From NCBI RefSeq assembly GCF_003589595.1, contig NW_020654133.1:693608-757607 (forward strand): DNA of 64,000 bases. Direction: 5' to 3'. This document shows, one piece after another, positions 40,600 through 52,118 of this stretch; within the stretch, counting starts at the first letter, position 1; each line of letters opens with the position of its first letter. Under the pieces are notes generated by a model that worked only from the letters and a program-made list of their open reading frames with translations, did not search any database and was not told where the DNA came from. This stretch comes from Hyposmocoma kahamanoa. Its lineage: Eukaryota > Arthropoda > Insecta > Lepidoptera > Cosmopterigidae. A program made the translations under genes and the position numbers.

Positions 40600-42150
40600 A
40601 ATTGGTAATAAAAGAGAAATGATAATAGACAACGACAAAGGTATCTAGAAAATGTTGCTAAAAGCGAATCGAATGTGCACAAGGATGTTTCTGAGCAGAA
40701 TATTTACCAGAAAGCGAGTGAGAATGTTTCGATGGTTAAAATAAAATGAAAATACCGAAAGATTATAATGCTTATAAATTATCTGTGACAAACTATAAAA
40801 TGGGTATATTCTTAGATAACCGTATAAACTACTAGTATAACGTAAAGCTCAAGCAGTAATCTTAGTGAAATTGTGACAATAACGACGTGACTTGCTACTA
40901 AATGTAACTTTTGGGCCAGCTAGTAAATCCAATTCATAGATTTATATGCGCGTAGCCTACGTCTAAAAGTAAACAATTAAAAGTGGATATTATAAATAAC
41001 CAAAATCAGTGTTTTTAGTGCGAACTAGTAATTAAAAACGAATAAAAGTGTAAACGAAAATTCATCTGTCTACCTTCTACATGATAATAATGCTGTAAAC
41101 ATTGGTTCAACACAATAGCAATTTTCGCCACTATGGTTCAGATTAGAATTGGTGGAACAGCTGACCCGTCTGCCTAACTGAAGTGGTCGAGAGAGTGGTC
41201 GTGGGTTCAAATCGCAGCCACAAAACGTTGTTTATTTATACTTGTTTCATTATATAGTTTTTGATATGATAAATGATGAATGTTCTTGCGCACAGTACTA
41301 CTACAAAAGCAGAATAAACATTGTTCACAATGTACCAAGTCATTTCATTTGTACTCCATTTGCAATGTATCTTTCAAGCGATATGATTTGATGGCTAAGG
41401 AGCATAGAGCTCAATAGAAATGGAATTATTGTTTCGAAGAACAACACCGAGCCCTCCCTAGTACTAACTTGAACAGTGCTAAAGTCGCGCAACGTAGATA
41501 ATGACATCTCGACAGAAAATTCTTAAATCGCAGCTGCCTTGGTCTTGAAACTATGCAACGTTGTCAATTGGATGAGATGAAAGAACAGATAAGCCAATTG
41601 CAACAACAATGAGATATGACGGAAAATGAAATCACCAACTTAGTTTCGGAAAACCATAACCTGGGGAAAAAGCTTCCAAACATGAAGTTAAAATTACGCT
41701 ACAGGGAACAATATATGCAACTATGATTCCGATTCCCTAGACTTCCGATTTACCTAGTATCATTAAGAAGACTCATAAAAGCTTAAACATAAAAGCATTA
41801 AACTTTTCCTTTCGTGAAACTAATAATGATATTAATGAACAGATGATCTTGTCATTAGCTATACGAAAAAATAAGCAGTAAAAATATTGAAACAGATATT
41901 AACGATAGGGAAGGTGGCATTGACTTGATACATAACACAGTACCATTACCATTGAAAAAATATATAGCTGAAACAAATCTAAATACTGATATAAACTGAA
42001 GAAGCAAGAAGTGTAGAGTGGTCGTCTTTAGCGATGAACTCATAAATTCTTCAGAAATTACTTGGTCGTGATTTTCAATTTATGACTATTATAAAACCTA
42101 CTGTAAATGTAAATGATTAGTTAACATATTAAAGGAAACAGAGCGCAATA
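40600..42150 (+). other. Decayed sequence, possibly LINE ORF1
   Basis: No intact gene. Around 41560-41700 a broken frame reads QLDEMKEQISQLQQQ and then ENEITNLVSENHNLGKKL, a coiled coil of the kind in LINE ORF1 proteins; around 42000 KKCRVVVFSDEL follows. All frames carry stops. Confidence 0.3.
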
Positions 42151-42569
42151 GATTGCTGTTTATTCCAAGACGATGCAACTTGTGACAGAGTATTTTGTGA
42201 TCCAGCCTGTGAAACGCCTTCGCGAAGTCTGTATATAGTGCGTTTATCTGTAGACCCAATAACGAATATTTCATTCTTTCATATTTTTATCTTATTATAG
42301 GCAGTAAAATTCATATGAATCACCGGCCCGTATACTAGAACGTTTATTTGTAATCAATAGATATTTGAAATAATTCATTTTTGCAAATTAGACATTCTGC
42401 TCCAAGTGGCCGGCGGCTCATATCTACATGGCATCATAATTCAACCTTTTTTGTGCCCGTGAACACTTATGGGCACATTCGGGGCATTCGATTTGGCTTC
42501 CACGTTTTGTTAAAAGTTACATAATCGTACAATAATATTTTTTTTTATTTACAGACAAAACCTTGCATA

Positions 42570-43431
42570 ATGGCACCTAGTGCGAGAAATTCAACACCTA
42601 AGCTTGGTGTTGTACTTGATGTATGCAATAATGATCCAAATATTGTCACTGAGGACACGGATATTTCAGATGACGAGTCACTCTCTGAATACGTTAAGAG
42701 AAGAAACAATAAAAGGGTATCTGATGCTTCAAGAGAAAATGATACAACTGAAGCGAAACAAAGAAGAAGAGATAAATTTAAAGAAGCCAAGACACGTCGG
42801 CTCAAAGGAAAAAAATATCGTTCGCCTAACACAAACAAAGTTGTCGCCGAAAAGAAAGTTGGACCAATGTGTAATTTTGATAATTGTGCAAAGTATGGAA
42901 GAGCCTGTTACAGTTTTTCACCCGAGCAACGTGAATCAATGAAATCGTTTTATTACTCATTGGGAGATCTGAAAAAACAGAGATTATACATAGTCAGTCT
43001 TGTACAAAAGTATAAAGTTAAAAGGAAAACAACGCCAGCAGGACTATCTCGGCGTGAATTTAGTCACACATTTGAGTTGCCCTGCGATGGTCAGAAGAAG
43101 AAGGTATGCCAAATAATGTTTTTAAACACTTTAGGCATTACTGAAAAGACGTTTCGAACAGCCATTCGCAAATACAAACCACCACGAAGTATGGAAGAAG
43201 ATGGACGTGGTGGCAGACAGGAGGTGCTTAGGAAAAAGGATGCTGAAAAACGAGAGCTCATCAAAGAGCATATCAACAGTTTTGTTTGTGGAAACGAAGA
43301 ATCTCTTTACCACACTCTTAATGTCACTGGAATGCACAAAATGTTCTTGGATAAAAATAAACAAAAAATCAGTTGCTCTCTCTACAGGAAAGTTTTTAAA
43401 GAATTAGGTCTTTCTTTTCATCATCCATCCG
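42570..43431 (+). CDS. Coding exon of a multicopy insect gene family, function unknown (TE-linked)
   Basis: The exon begins at 42555 after TTTATTTACAG; the ATG at 42570 opens 287 codons and a GTACGT donor follows 43431 (phase 1). Acidic and basic N-terminus (TEDTDISDDESLSEYVKRR); Cys-rich patch CNFDNCAKYGRACYSFS; RESMKSFYYSLGDLKKQRLY; KKKVCQIMFLNTLGITEKT; ending LGLSFHHPSG. I know a large family in insects with these blocks (a LGDxxxQ motif, then VCKxMFLxTLGI, then LSFHxPKKDxC); its members are often annotated as uncharacterized and seem transposon-derived. The following exon, expected to start with a Cys-rich segment, is not found before the LINE at 44356, so the gene is probably truncated. 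Reading on past the donor gives 302 codons, an intron read-through. Confidence 0.55.
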
Positions 43432-44355
43432 GTACGTGCAAGTTCAACAAGCAGGTAACAGTTGAAAACGAAGAATAACTAAGGTAAATGTCCCAGTGAT
43501 TGATGCTTTCTGACGGAAAATCACGTGTTTTTCCAAAAAACTTACTTAACTGTGATTCATATCGACTACCTAGGTATATAATAATTAAAAGGTTCGTACC
43601 GTACCTTCTAGGAACTATAAAATTTAATATAATCGTAGCATTATTAAAATATTCCCGTTTTCCTCTAAAATTGTACCAGTATATGATAGACAAAATCTCT
43701 AATATTCCAATAGTTGACTATGGCGAAGTAAGATCAGAGTATTTGACAGGACATTATGTTAAGATTTCATATTAACTGCATTGATAAATTTAGCCAAAAT
43801 CAAGCAAGACGCTATAAGGTAAGAATAAGATGCAAAAAAACTAACATAAATGAAACTTAAATATCAAACGATCAAACCATATTTATATTGCATAGTTTTA
43901 AGTAAAATTAAAAAATATTTTAAATATTGAATATATGCTCAAAAATTAAACATTGTTTTTGGATAATACGGCATAGAGATTACTTAACAGAATTTCAAAA
44001 CCATGCAAATGGAAACAAGCTGCTGTAAACACAAAAGTAGGTGACTTAAAATAAAATAAATAAAAACAAAAGCAAAATGAAAGAAAAAATTAAATAATAA
44101 TACATAAATAAAAATAAAAAGTAAATATATATATATTTATTTTCATACAATGTAGGCCATAAAAGTTAGTAAGTCTAGTGTCTGATGTTAATATAACTGC
44201 TGTGTTTCTGATATGTATTTGTATGTGTGCGTAAACGAACATACGCCAATATCACTGGGCGATATTCGCCAGCAATAAACAAGCTTTAACTAAGTCGGTT
44301 GTTTCACTTGCTCCATAGTATACTATACTTATAGTACTAGGCTAGTATACTTAGA
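43432..44355. other. Gene-free AT-rich stretch
   Basis: The 91-codon ORF at 43500-43775 has no recognised motif. Near 44315-44352 the sequence folds back repeatedly (TAGTATAC/GTATACTA) right before the LINE remnant. Confidence 0.35.
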
Positions 44356-44362
44356 GGAAGAC

Positions 44363-44930
44363 CCTATGGTGGCGTGACGTTGCTATGGCGGAAGAGTGCG
44401 TTTGATGCGGTCAGCGTGGTGAACTGCAACAATGCGCGCGTCATGGCTATTAAAGCTACCACGCGTAACCGGTCTGCGCTCTTTTTCTCGGTGCACATGC
44501 CTACGAATTGTGTGGATAATTTACCTGACTTTACTCAGTGTCTCAGTGAAATCAGTGCAATAATTATGATAGACATAAAATTATGATATTGAGTCTATAT
44601 TTATTCTGGGTGATTATAATGCGCATCCAGGTGAGTTGTTTTGGAAAGAGCTAACTGATTTTTGTAATTGTCAAAATTGGGACTGTGCGGACGCGGAGAA
44701 GTTGCATGCTGTCGTCCTACACGTGCCGACATCCTACACGTTCATTAGTGATGCACACGGTTGTACGAGGTGGTTAGATCACTGTGTGGTTACTGGGGCT
44801 GCGTGGCAGTCGGTGAAGAGTGTTAGTATACGGTATGGGATCCCATACCGTATGTATGGGGGAAGTGATCAGTCACTTCCCTCTTGAAGTTAGTTGCAAT
44901 TTTAATGTACTAAAGACAAAGTTACATTGT
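44363..44930 (+). pseudogene. LINE endonuclease domain, broken
   Basis: GGVTLLWRKSAFDA, FILGDYNAHPGELFW and FISDAHGCTRWLDHCV are the APE-type endonuclease blocks. Near the SDHFPLEV block two palindromic insertions (44828-44881) break the frame. Confidence 0.72.
44828..44881. repeat. Two palindromes inside the LINE endonuclease
   Basis: A perfect 26-bp palindrome centred at 44840/44841 (ATACGGTATGGGATCCCATA...) is followed by GGGAAGTGA-TCAG-TCACTTCCC at 44860-44881. Both interrupt coding sequence that would otherwise run into the SDHFPLEV block. Confidence 0.8.
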
Positions 44931-45359
44931 CCTGCAGCCGTGATTAATAAGGTTATATGGGGTGAGCGTGATTGCGTACAAACTGACCAGTATAGAATTA
45001 TCTGTAATGACCAAATGAATGATGTTAGTTTTCCAGAACGGTTCACTGAATGCTCACTTGGAATGTGTAGCAACTTAGACCATAGAATAGTAATAGATGG
45101 CTTGTATGAGAAGGTGGTTTGTGTATTGCGGGGTGCGGCTGAGGAATGCTACCGTGGCGAGGGGCTGCGGTAAAAAGCAGCGTATCATTGGCTAGTATAA
45201 ACATGTCAAAGATGCTCGCTCGGAGGCGAGGCTAAGGTTTCTGGATTGGGTGTCGATGGGTAAGCCCCCTCAGGGCCCTACATTCGAACGTATAAAGTCT
45301 CTAAGAACAAGTTCAAGGCAAAATTAAAGTGTTGCCAAAGGAACCAGGAACTAATTAAA

Positions 45360-46969
45360 TTGGATATAATGGCATTACATCATGAGTCGAGGAACTTTCA
45401 TAAGTTTTGGAATGAAACGGGCAAAATGATTCCGAAGACAGGTCGTCCGGTGAGTGTTGATGGCGTAGTGGACTGTAAGGGTATCGCAAACCTTTTCATG
45501 AACCATTTCAAATTCGAGTCCCGTGAGCTGCCAGACCGCGGGCGGGTGCGAGAAACTTCCTATTATGGTGCCCCATCTATCTCTCAATTCACTGCTGATG
45601 ATGTGGCATCTATCATTTAGGGAATGACGAAGGGGAAGTCACCAGGGCATGATGGCTTGAGCGTAGAGCATTTAAAACATGCGGGTGAGCGATTACCGGG
45701 GGTTTTGTCTCAATTATTTAATCTTTGTTCGAGGCACTCGTACCTACTTGCCGGTTTGATGCAGACGATGGTGGTACCTCTTGTTAAGAACAAAACGGGG
45801 GATGTGTCTGACAAAAACAATTACAGACCTATATGGTTGGCCACTATCATGGCAAAGGTACTGGACGGTTTGCTCGATCGCATTTTAACTAAACACCTAA
45901 AAATTCATGATGCGCAGTTTGGGTTCAGGCCTGGACTTTCTACAGAGTCCGCTGTGTTTGCCTCAAGCATACTGTTCGGTATTACACGGACAGAAGTACG
46001 CCTGTGTATGCGTGCTTCCTTGATCTGTCTAAGGCCTTCGATATGGTCTCGTATGACGTGTTGCGGCATAAGCTGAAATGTGAGACAAAACTCCCGTTTG
46101 AGATTCTGGCTGTTCGAGTTTTGGTATCGCAACCGGATCAACAATGTTAAGTGGGCTGGGTCGCTGTCGGAACCATACAGGTTGGGATGCGGAGTGAAGC
46201 AGGAGGGTTTAACGTCACCTAAGCTCTTCAACCTGTATGTAAATGCATTGATTGGTGAGCTCAGCAGTACTAATGTTGGCTGCTCATTGGATGGCGTTAT
46301 AGTTAACAATATCAGCTATGCAGATGACATGGTGCTGCTGAGCCCATCAATATGTGCCCTCCGCGAGCTACTTAAGATTTGTGAGAATTATGCTGTTGCC
46401 CAAGGACTCAGGTATAATATAACGAAAAGTGACCTCATGGTGTTTAAGCCGCGAGGTGGAGAAGTGGGCGTTGTACCGTCGGTCTCCCTTTGTGGCAGTG
46501 AGCTTACTAGAGTTTTTAAATTTAAATACCTAGGTCACTGGGTGACAGATGATCAGTCCGATCTGGTGGATATAGAGAGAGAACGGAGAGCCCTTGCAGT
46601 CAGAGCAAATATGCTCGCCCGCAGGTTTGCACGTTGTAGTGGGGAGGTAAAATTAACGCTTTTTAAAGCATACTGTCAAACCTTCTACACGTGTAGCCTG
46701 TGGGTGAAGTATAATAAGGTGACCTTAAATACGCTGAGGGTACAATATAACAACGCGTTTAGAATGTTGTTGGGGTTACCACGACACTGTAGCGCTTCAG
46801 GCATGTTCGTTGAGACACGCACAGATGACTTTCATGCCACTCTGAGGAAGCGGGTTGCCTCGCTTTGGCGACGTGTGCGCGGGTGCCCCAACAGCATGCT
46901 AAAAATTGTGATTGATAAAATTGACTGCGCCATCCAGGCCCACTGGATGAAACTTCATGTGGCGGTTTA
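45360..46969 (+). pseudogene. LINE reverse transcriptase domain, broken
   Basis: GMTKGKSPGHDGLSVEHLK, NNYRPIWLATIMAKVLD, FGFRPGLSTESAVF, ACFLDLSKAFDMVSYDV (other frame), GVKQEGLTSPKLFNLY, YADDMVLLSP and FKYLGHWVTDD are RT motifs 1-7 in order. An in-frame TAG (45618-45620) and a frameshift near 45990 break it. The last open part (46080-46970) covers the palm, thumb and C-terminus. Confidence 0.82.
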
Positions 46970-47746
46970 GTTTTAAGTTTACATAAATGTGTTAGATTAA
47001 TTTGAATTTTATAATTTTACATTTAATGTTGCAATTCGTGGTTTATTTTTAAATTTTAATTGTATAATTTTTTAAAATTTTTTTTTAACATTATCTTATT
47101 TTATTTTAATTTTAGCATTTGAATAGCATCATACTAACCTTATTCCTAAGTTCTTTACTAACAAACTATGGATAACTGTTGTTGATCCGAAATAAAGTAT
47201 TATTATTATAGTTGCAAACTTCTCACTGGCGACGTCTTCGTAATTTACCCGCACGTGTGTTAAAAAAAATCATGTCTTATTTAGGGAGCCTTAATGTTTT
47301 TCATCATAATTCCCAGGAGTGGGAAATTTTCCATAGTCGTTTGGAGCAATTAGATATTAGATTAGATGGAGAGTGACGTCACGGACGTCTGTGTCGCTAC
47401 TTGCTATTTGGAATTCTGCTCAGTTTTTTAACAAATAAAAATAGAAAACAGTGTCATTAGTGACTAAAACATACATAGATTATAGTATTAAACTTCAGTG
47501 TTCACGTTAAAATATAAAGTGCGTTAAAGTGTGGTGAATTAGTGCAATAAAACAGCTTTTAAATCAGTAATCCACCAAATTTAATAGACACATAAGGTAC
47601 GACACAAAAACAATTCAAATAAATACCGGCAACTATAATAAACATCACATCGACTTAATTAAGTGAAGCGACCCCTTTCGGAAATCCGTCGCACTCATTA
47701 GTGAGGCCCATACCTTAAATCATAGTGCAATTTCTTTGCGATCAAT

Positions 47747-48796
47747 ATGGTAGCCAAATGCAGTGCATGCTGTAAATTTATGTCGTCGCTAGAGGGCGCC
47801 TGTGTCGACTGTCATACATGTAAACGAGCATATCATAGGGACTGCGTAGGGGTACTTAAAAATAGGTCGGTGCCGTCATCTTGGGTCTGCCCGGACTGCA
47901 AGGCCAAGTTGCCCAGGAGCAACCAGGATGACACTCCGTTAAAGACACGGGCCCCTTCCTGTAGCTCTCCAGAAACTCTGAACCAAGAATCCTTACTGAC
48001 TAAGACTGACGGGAACATAGAGGCGAATCTTGTAGACGAACTCCGCGCATTTCGTTTAGAAATGAGCCAAACCAGGGAGGAACTTATAGGCTTGCGTCAG
48101 GACTTGTATGAGCTGCGGTCGACCGTTCGCTCCTGTGAGAACCGTCTGAATAAAGTAGAAGAGACGGTACAAACACTTTTGGAGGCGCAGGCTAGTGGTT
48201 CTGGAAGTGATTCTGGCATAATTAAGGTAGTTGAGGCGCTGGAAGCGAATGTAGCTAGGCTACAGAATGACCTAAACGACCGCGATCAGGAGTTACTGGC
48301 CAACGAACTAGAATTTAGCGGCCTGCCTGAAGAGATTGCAGAAAATCCAATGCATCTCGCGTTGGCATGTGCTGCCAAGCTCGGCGTACCGCTGGAGGAG
48401 CGCGATGTAGTAAGCTGCGCGCGCGCTGGTGCTCTGAGGCGCGAGGTGGGCGCGCGTCCCCGGCCGCTGGCACTACGGCTAGCGCGTCGCGACACACGTG
48501 AGGCCTTGCTGCGCGCTGCGCGCGTGCGTCGTCACGTTACTACAGAGGGTCTGGGCCAGAAGAGCGAACCGCGGCCTTTCTATGTTAACGAGCGGTTAAC
48601 AAAGTTGAACCGGCACCTCTTCTATAGGTCGAGGCAAATAGGTAGTCGTCTACAATGGAGGTACATTTGGACCAAAGATGGCAGAATTTATGCGAGGAGG
48701 GATACCGGAGCCCCGGCTCATCGAATTCGCAGTGAAGCGGATCTGCTGAAAACTTTTGGGGCCGACGGCGTTCGTTCCCAGACAGCAGAATCCTAA
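47747..48796 (+). CDS. LINE ORF1 protein with PHD finger, coiled coil and RRM-like domain
   Basis: 349 residues from ATG. Cys5, Cys8, Cys22, Cys25, His30, Cys33, Cys48 and Cys51 form a C4HC3 PHD-type finger (SSWVCPDCKAKLP at its end). Residues about 100-150 are a heptad coiled coil (LRQDLYELRSTVRSCENRL), likely for multimer formation. About 175-340 resemble the RRM and C-terminal domain of LINE ORF1 proteins (ELEFSGLPEE, RPFYVNERLTKLNRHLFYRS). Such proteins bind element RNA as chaperones. The Arg/Ala-rich part around 48400-48530 is very GC-rich. Intact. Confidence 0.85.
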   Translation: MVAKCSACCKFMSSLEGACVDCHTCKRAYHRDCVGVLKNRSVPSSWVCPDCKAKLPRSNQDDTPLKTRAPSCSSPETLNQESLLTKTDGNIEANLVDELRAFRLEMSQTREELIGLRQDLYELRSTVRSCENRLNKVEETVQTLLEAQASGSGSDSGIIKVVEALEANVARLQNDLNDRDQELLANELEFSGLPEEIAENPMHLALACAAKLGVPLEERDVVSCARAGALRREVGARPRPLALRLARRDTREALLRAARVRRHVTTEGLGQKSEPRPFYVNERLTKLNRHLFYRSRQIGSRLQWRYIWTKDGRIYARRDTGAPAHRIRSEADLLKTFGADGVRSQTAES

Positions 48797-49313
48797 AAGA
48801 ATTAGGGACTTATTTGTTACTTTTAATTAAATTAATAACACTAAATTTAGTAAAAATTTCAATGTACTGGCATATGTGTGGCAGTGGTTTAGTTGCAAGG
48901 CATTACAAGGTTCTCAACATTTATACCATTATTCTCATATTTTTACACTCGACCACAATTATTTATATTATTGGTTATAAATCGATACATATACAAACAA
49001 AACACATTGTTACACACACTTACTATATACAGGATTTAAACGAACACAACACTCAACAGGCATTTCACAAAAATAAAGTAAACAAACAGGTTAACTATCA
49101 AAATGGATTAGTACGATTCTTAAAGATAAGCTACCAACTTGTATTTATAACTTTATATACATGTCATCATCCATATATCATGGCGTTATATTATTGTTAC
49201 TTTGATATTGTCCACAAAGTGCTAATCATAAATAATTTGTTTAATTGTAATTTTAGTGTATATTCGTATTCAAATTTAATTTAAAAAGTAAACTTAAGTT
49301 AGGATTACTAAAT
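48797..49313 (+). other. Inter-ORF spacer of the LINE, 517 bp
   Basis: AT-rich, with an open 156-codon stretch (48814-49284) in a different frame from both ORFs and no ATG start at its left end. Its composition (Ile/Tyr/Leu) looks like chance translation. No splice pair is evident. Confidence 0.5.
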
Positions 49314-52118
49314 GTGGGTTCATTAGGCACACGTCATGATGAATTTCTGGTTGCAATGGAACGACACGATGTTGATATTATGGCCATTAACGAGACTTGG
49401 TTGAGAGAAGGCGAAGACGGTCGAGCACCCTCGGTGCCTGGTTACCGGCTACGTCATATTCCTCGCCCTGCCGCCGTGCGTTCGCGCGGTGGTGGGGTCG
49501 GCTTCTACATACGACAGGGCATCGCGGTCCGTATATTGCCTCATCCGCCGGCTCCGCTCGTAGAACAAATGTGGCTGTGTTTGAATATTGCTGGCATGAA
49601 GCTACTGATAGGGACAGCGTACAGACCCCCGTGGCTAAATGTAGAGACTTTTATAGACGCATTGGCTGAGAGTCTGGGCTGTTTCTCATGGTGCAACAAA
49701 GTAGTTCTGTTAGGAGATTTTAATGTTGATTTATTGCACCAATCACATATCGATACCAAAAAGATTACATATTTTCTAACGTGTCATACATTGAAACAAT
49801 GTGTGTCCGAACCCACTCATTTCACAGAGTATAGTGAAACTCTTATTGATACCATTAGTACCGACGTGGATAATACTGTGGTACGAGTCGAATACATACA
49901 AGCGCTGAGTCACCATGCTTTTATTACATGCCTCTTAAATGTTGTGAAGTCGAAGCCAGCATCAACAAAGATAATTCGCAGAAACTTGCAAGGTATTAAC
50001 AGTAAACAATTTGAACTAGATCTTAATGCAATAGACTGGATGAGTATAAGCAATTTAGGTGATGTTGATCATATGGTGGGGCAATTCAATGAACGATTAG
50101 TGGCGTTGTTTGATATACATGCACCACTCCGAGTGTGGCATACTAAGCATCACCAGTATCCGTGGATTACATATAATGCAAAGCAGCTGATGAAGCGTAA
50201 AGATGAAGCCCATGTTGTAGCACGCAAAAACGGTAAAGATTCGCAAAATACTTACTATAAGGAACTCAAAAAAGCTGTAAATGATGTGTTGCATAGTGAA
50301 AAAAAAGCTTATTACGATCATTACATTAATAATCAGAGAGATTCCCGGGTCTTATGGAAACATATTAAAAGAAATATTAGGATAAATTGTAAACAAGAGC
50401 TTCCTGTAAATATTTATAATGAACCCAATTTAATAAATGATCATTTTTTGAATCTACCCGGTAATGCACAAGCCGCTTTAACAGACATGACATTTTTTGA
50501 ACAAAACTGTAACGTTTCTGAAAAATTCGTACTGGAGAGAGTAGAAGAAATTGAGGTTCTCCAAACTATGCGTTCGTTGAAATCAAAGGCGGTTGGTCTT
50601 GATGGTATTTCGTCAGACATGTTGCTGTTGTCATTGCCCACCACATTATCCGTTGTAACAGCTATGGTAAACAGATCCATTGAAACGAGTACGTTTCCAG
50701 CGGACTGGCGGAATGCAGTAATACGGCCTATCCCGAAAATTAATAATCCAACCACCTTACAAGATATTCGACCAATAAACATACTGCCATGCATGTCAAA
50801 GGTTTTGGAAAAGAACGTGGTGAAACAATTGACAAACTTTTTAGAAAAGAATAAAATTCTTCCTACTACACAATCTGCTTTTAGGAAAAAGCATAGCACA
50901 GCAACTGCCATGGTCCACGTTGTTGATGATATCTTAACTGCTCAAGACAGTGGACAGGGGACCTTGTTGACACTGTTAGATTTTTCCAGAGCCTTTGACT
51001 GCATAAATGTCAACTTACTGTTATCAAAGCTTCATTATTACGGGTTTAGTGAGTCTACCGTTAAATGGTTTGACAGCTATCTAAAGAATCGATTTCAGTG
51101 CGTAGAACTGTCAAACCAGAGCGGATCAAAATTACTATCGGAGTCACGTGACGTCACACGAGGAGTGCCTCAAGGCTCAATTTTGGGTCCGATCCTTTTT
51201 ATTATCTACAGTGCCGATGTAGTGCAACATATTAAACACTGTAGATATCATATTTATGCTGACGATATACAGGTTTACATTTCATGTAAACCATGTGATG
51301 TTCGTACAGCTGCGGATAAGTTAAACGAAGACTTAGAACGTGTAGCCCTTTGGGCTGAATCAAATGCGTTAGTACTAAATGGCAATAAATCCAAATACAT
51401 GGTTTTCGGTACAAGAAACCAAATAGCAAAAATCGTAGATCACGGAGTTACTCTGGCCATTAGGGGTGAGGTCATTGCACGAGTAAGTGAGGCTCGTAAC
51501 CTTGGTCTCGTTATGGACGAACATCTTCGCTTCGAAAATCATGTACTGGGAACGGTTCGAAATTGTTTTTATAGATTAAAGATATTGTATAACATTAGGA
51601 ATTATCTAACAGTACAAACGCGTGTTAAATTATGTGACTCGTTGGTTTTATCTAAGTTTAACTATATGGACGTTGTTTACGGGCCGCGTCTACTAGCGCA
51701 TACGCAGAAGCAAATTCAACGAGTGCAGAATGCATGTGCAAGGTTCTGCTTTAATGTACCACCACGCATGCACGTAACTCCTTATATTAACGAAGCAAAT
51801 ATTTTAAAGATGAGAGCGCGGAGAGATTTACATTTGGCAACTTTGTTGTTTGGCGTTATCAAATACGAGGTTCCGCCTTATCTGGCTAAAAAGTTGGTAT
51901 GGTCACGCGACGTAAAAACCTCCTTCACCAGAACGTTGAACTGGACGATGGTAGTACCACGCCACCATACCGCTGCATTCCGTGGCAGTTTCAAGTTCAC
52001 CGCAGCGAAGATATGGAACGTCCTGTTGCCTCCGCCACTTCGTAGTCTGAAATCAGTGCACACTTTTAAAATCAATTATAGAAAATATCTCTTGGATAAC
52101 CAAAAAAGAACAGTGTGA
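49260..52118 (+). CDS. LINE ORF2: endonuclease and reverse transcriptase
   Basis: Open from about 49260 to TGA at 52116-52118, with about 934 codons after 49314. The first ATG in frame is inside the endonuclease (VAMERHD), so the true start is unclear; LKLGLLNVGSLGTRHDEFL upstream is already conserved. Endonuclease blocks: INETWL, GGGVGFYIR, LLGDFNVDLL and LSHHAFI, where the usual Asp of SDH is His (codon 49911-49913). RT blocks: IRPINILPCMSKVLEKNVV, SAFRKKHSTATAM, LLDFSRAFDCIN, GVPQGSILGPILF and IYADDIQVYIS. The C-terminus keeps FNVPPRMH and AAKIWNVLLPPPL. It would nick the target and copy element RNA there, but the endonuclease may be impaired. Confidence 0.88.
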   Translation: MFVFKFNLKSKLKLGLLNVGSLGTRHDEFLVAMERHDVDIMAINETWLREGEDGRAPSVPGYRLRHIPRPAAVRSRGGGVGFYIRQGIAVRILPHPPAPLVEQMWLCLNIAGMKLLIGTAYRPPWLNVETFIDALAESLGCFSWCNKVVLLGDFNVDLLHQSHIDTKKITYFLTCHTLKQCVSEPTHFTEYSETLIDTISTDVDNTVVRVEYIQALSHHAFITCLLNVVKSKPASTKIIRRNLQGINSKQFELDLNAIDWMSISNLGDVDHMVGQFNERLVALFDIHAPLRVWHTKHHQYPWITYNAKQLMKRKDEAHVVARKNGKDSQNTYYKELKKAVNDVLHSEKKAYYDHYINNQRDSRVLWKHIKRNIRINCKQELPVNIYNEPNLINDHFLNLPGNAQAALTDMTFFEQNCNVSEKFVLERVEEIEVLQTMRSLKSKAVGLDGISSDMLLLSLPTTLSVVTAMVNRSIETSTFPADWRNAVIRPIPKINNPTTLQDIRPINILPCMSKVLEKNVVKQLTNFLEKNKILPTTQSAFRKKHSTATAMVHVVDDILTAQDSGQGTLLTLLDFSRAFDCINVNLLLSKLHYYGFSESTVKWFDSYLKNRFQCVELSNQSGSKLLSESRDVTRGVPQGSILGPILFIIYSADVVQHIKHCRYHIYADDIQVYISCKPCDVRTAADKLNEDLERVALWAESNALVLNGNKSKYMVFGTRNQIAKIVDHGVTLAIRGEVIARVSEARNLGLVMDEHLRFENHVLGTVRNCFYRLKILYNIRNYLTVQTRVKLCDSLVLSKFNYMDVVYGPRLLAHTQKQIQRVQNACARFCFNVPPRMHVTPYINEANILKMRARRDLHLATLLFGVIKYEVPPYLAKKLVWSRDVKTSFTRTLNWTMVVPRHHTAAFRGSFKFTAAKIWNVLLPPPLRSLKSVHTFKINYRKYLLDNQKRTV

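Larger units (their letters stand above)
44356..47215 (+). mobile_element. CR1/Jockey-type LINE, 5'-truncated and decayed
   Basis: An endonuclease domain (44363-44930) and reverse transcriptase (45360-46969) are followed by a 3' UTR with AATAAAGTATTATTATTAT at its end. The open reading frame is broken by at least five frameshifts or stops. Confidence 0.8.

Noticed and set aside
41165..41225. tRNA-like sequence with GGTTCAAATC
   Set aside because: Box B is present, but box A and the stems are poor; not enough to call.
43500..43775. Second exon of the 42570 gene
   Set aside because: Does not start with the expected Cys-rich segment, and the frame after an acceptor does not fit.
48814..49284. 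156-codon ORF between LINE ORF1 and ORF2 as a third LINE protein
   Set aside because: Begins at a non-ATG codon, is AT-driven in composition and has no domain; kept only as spacer.
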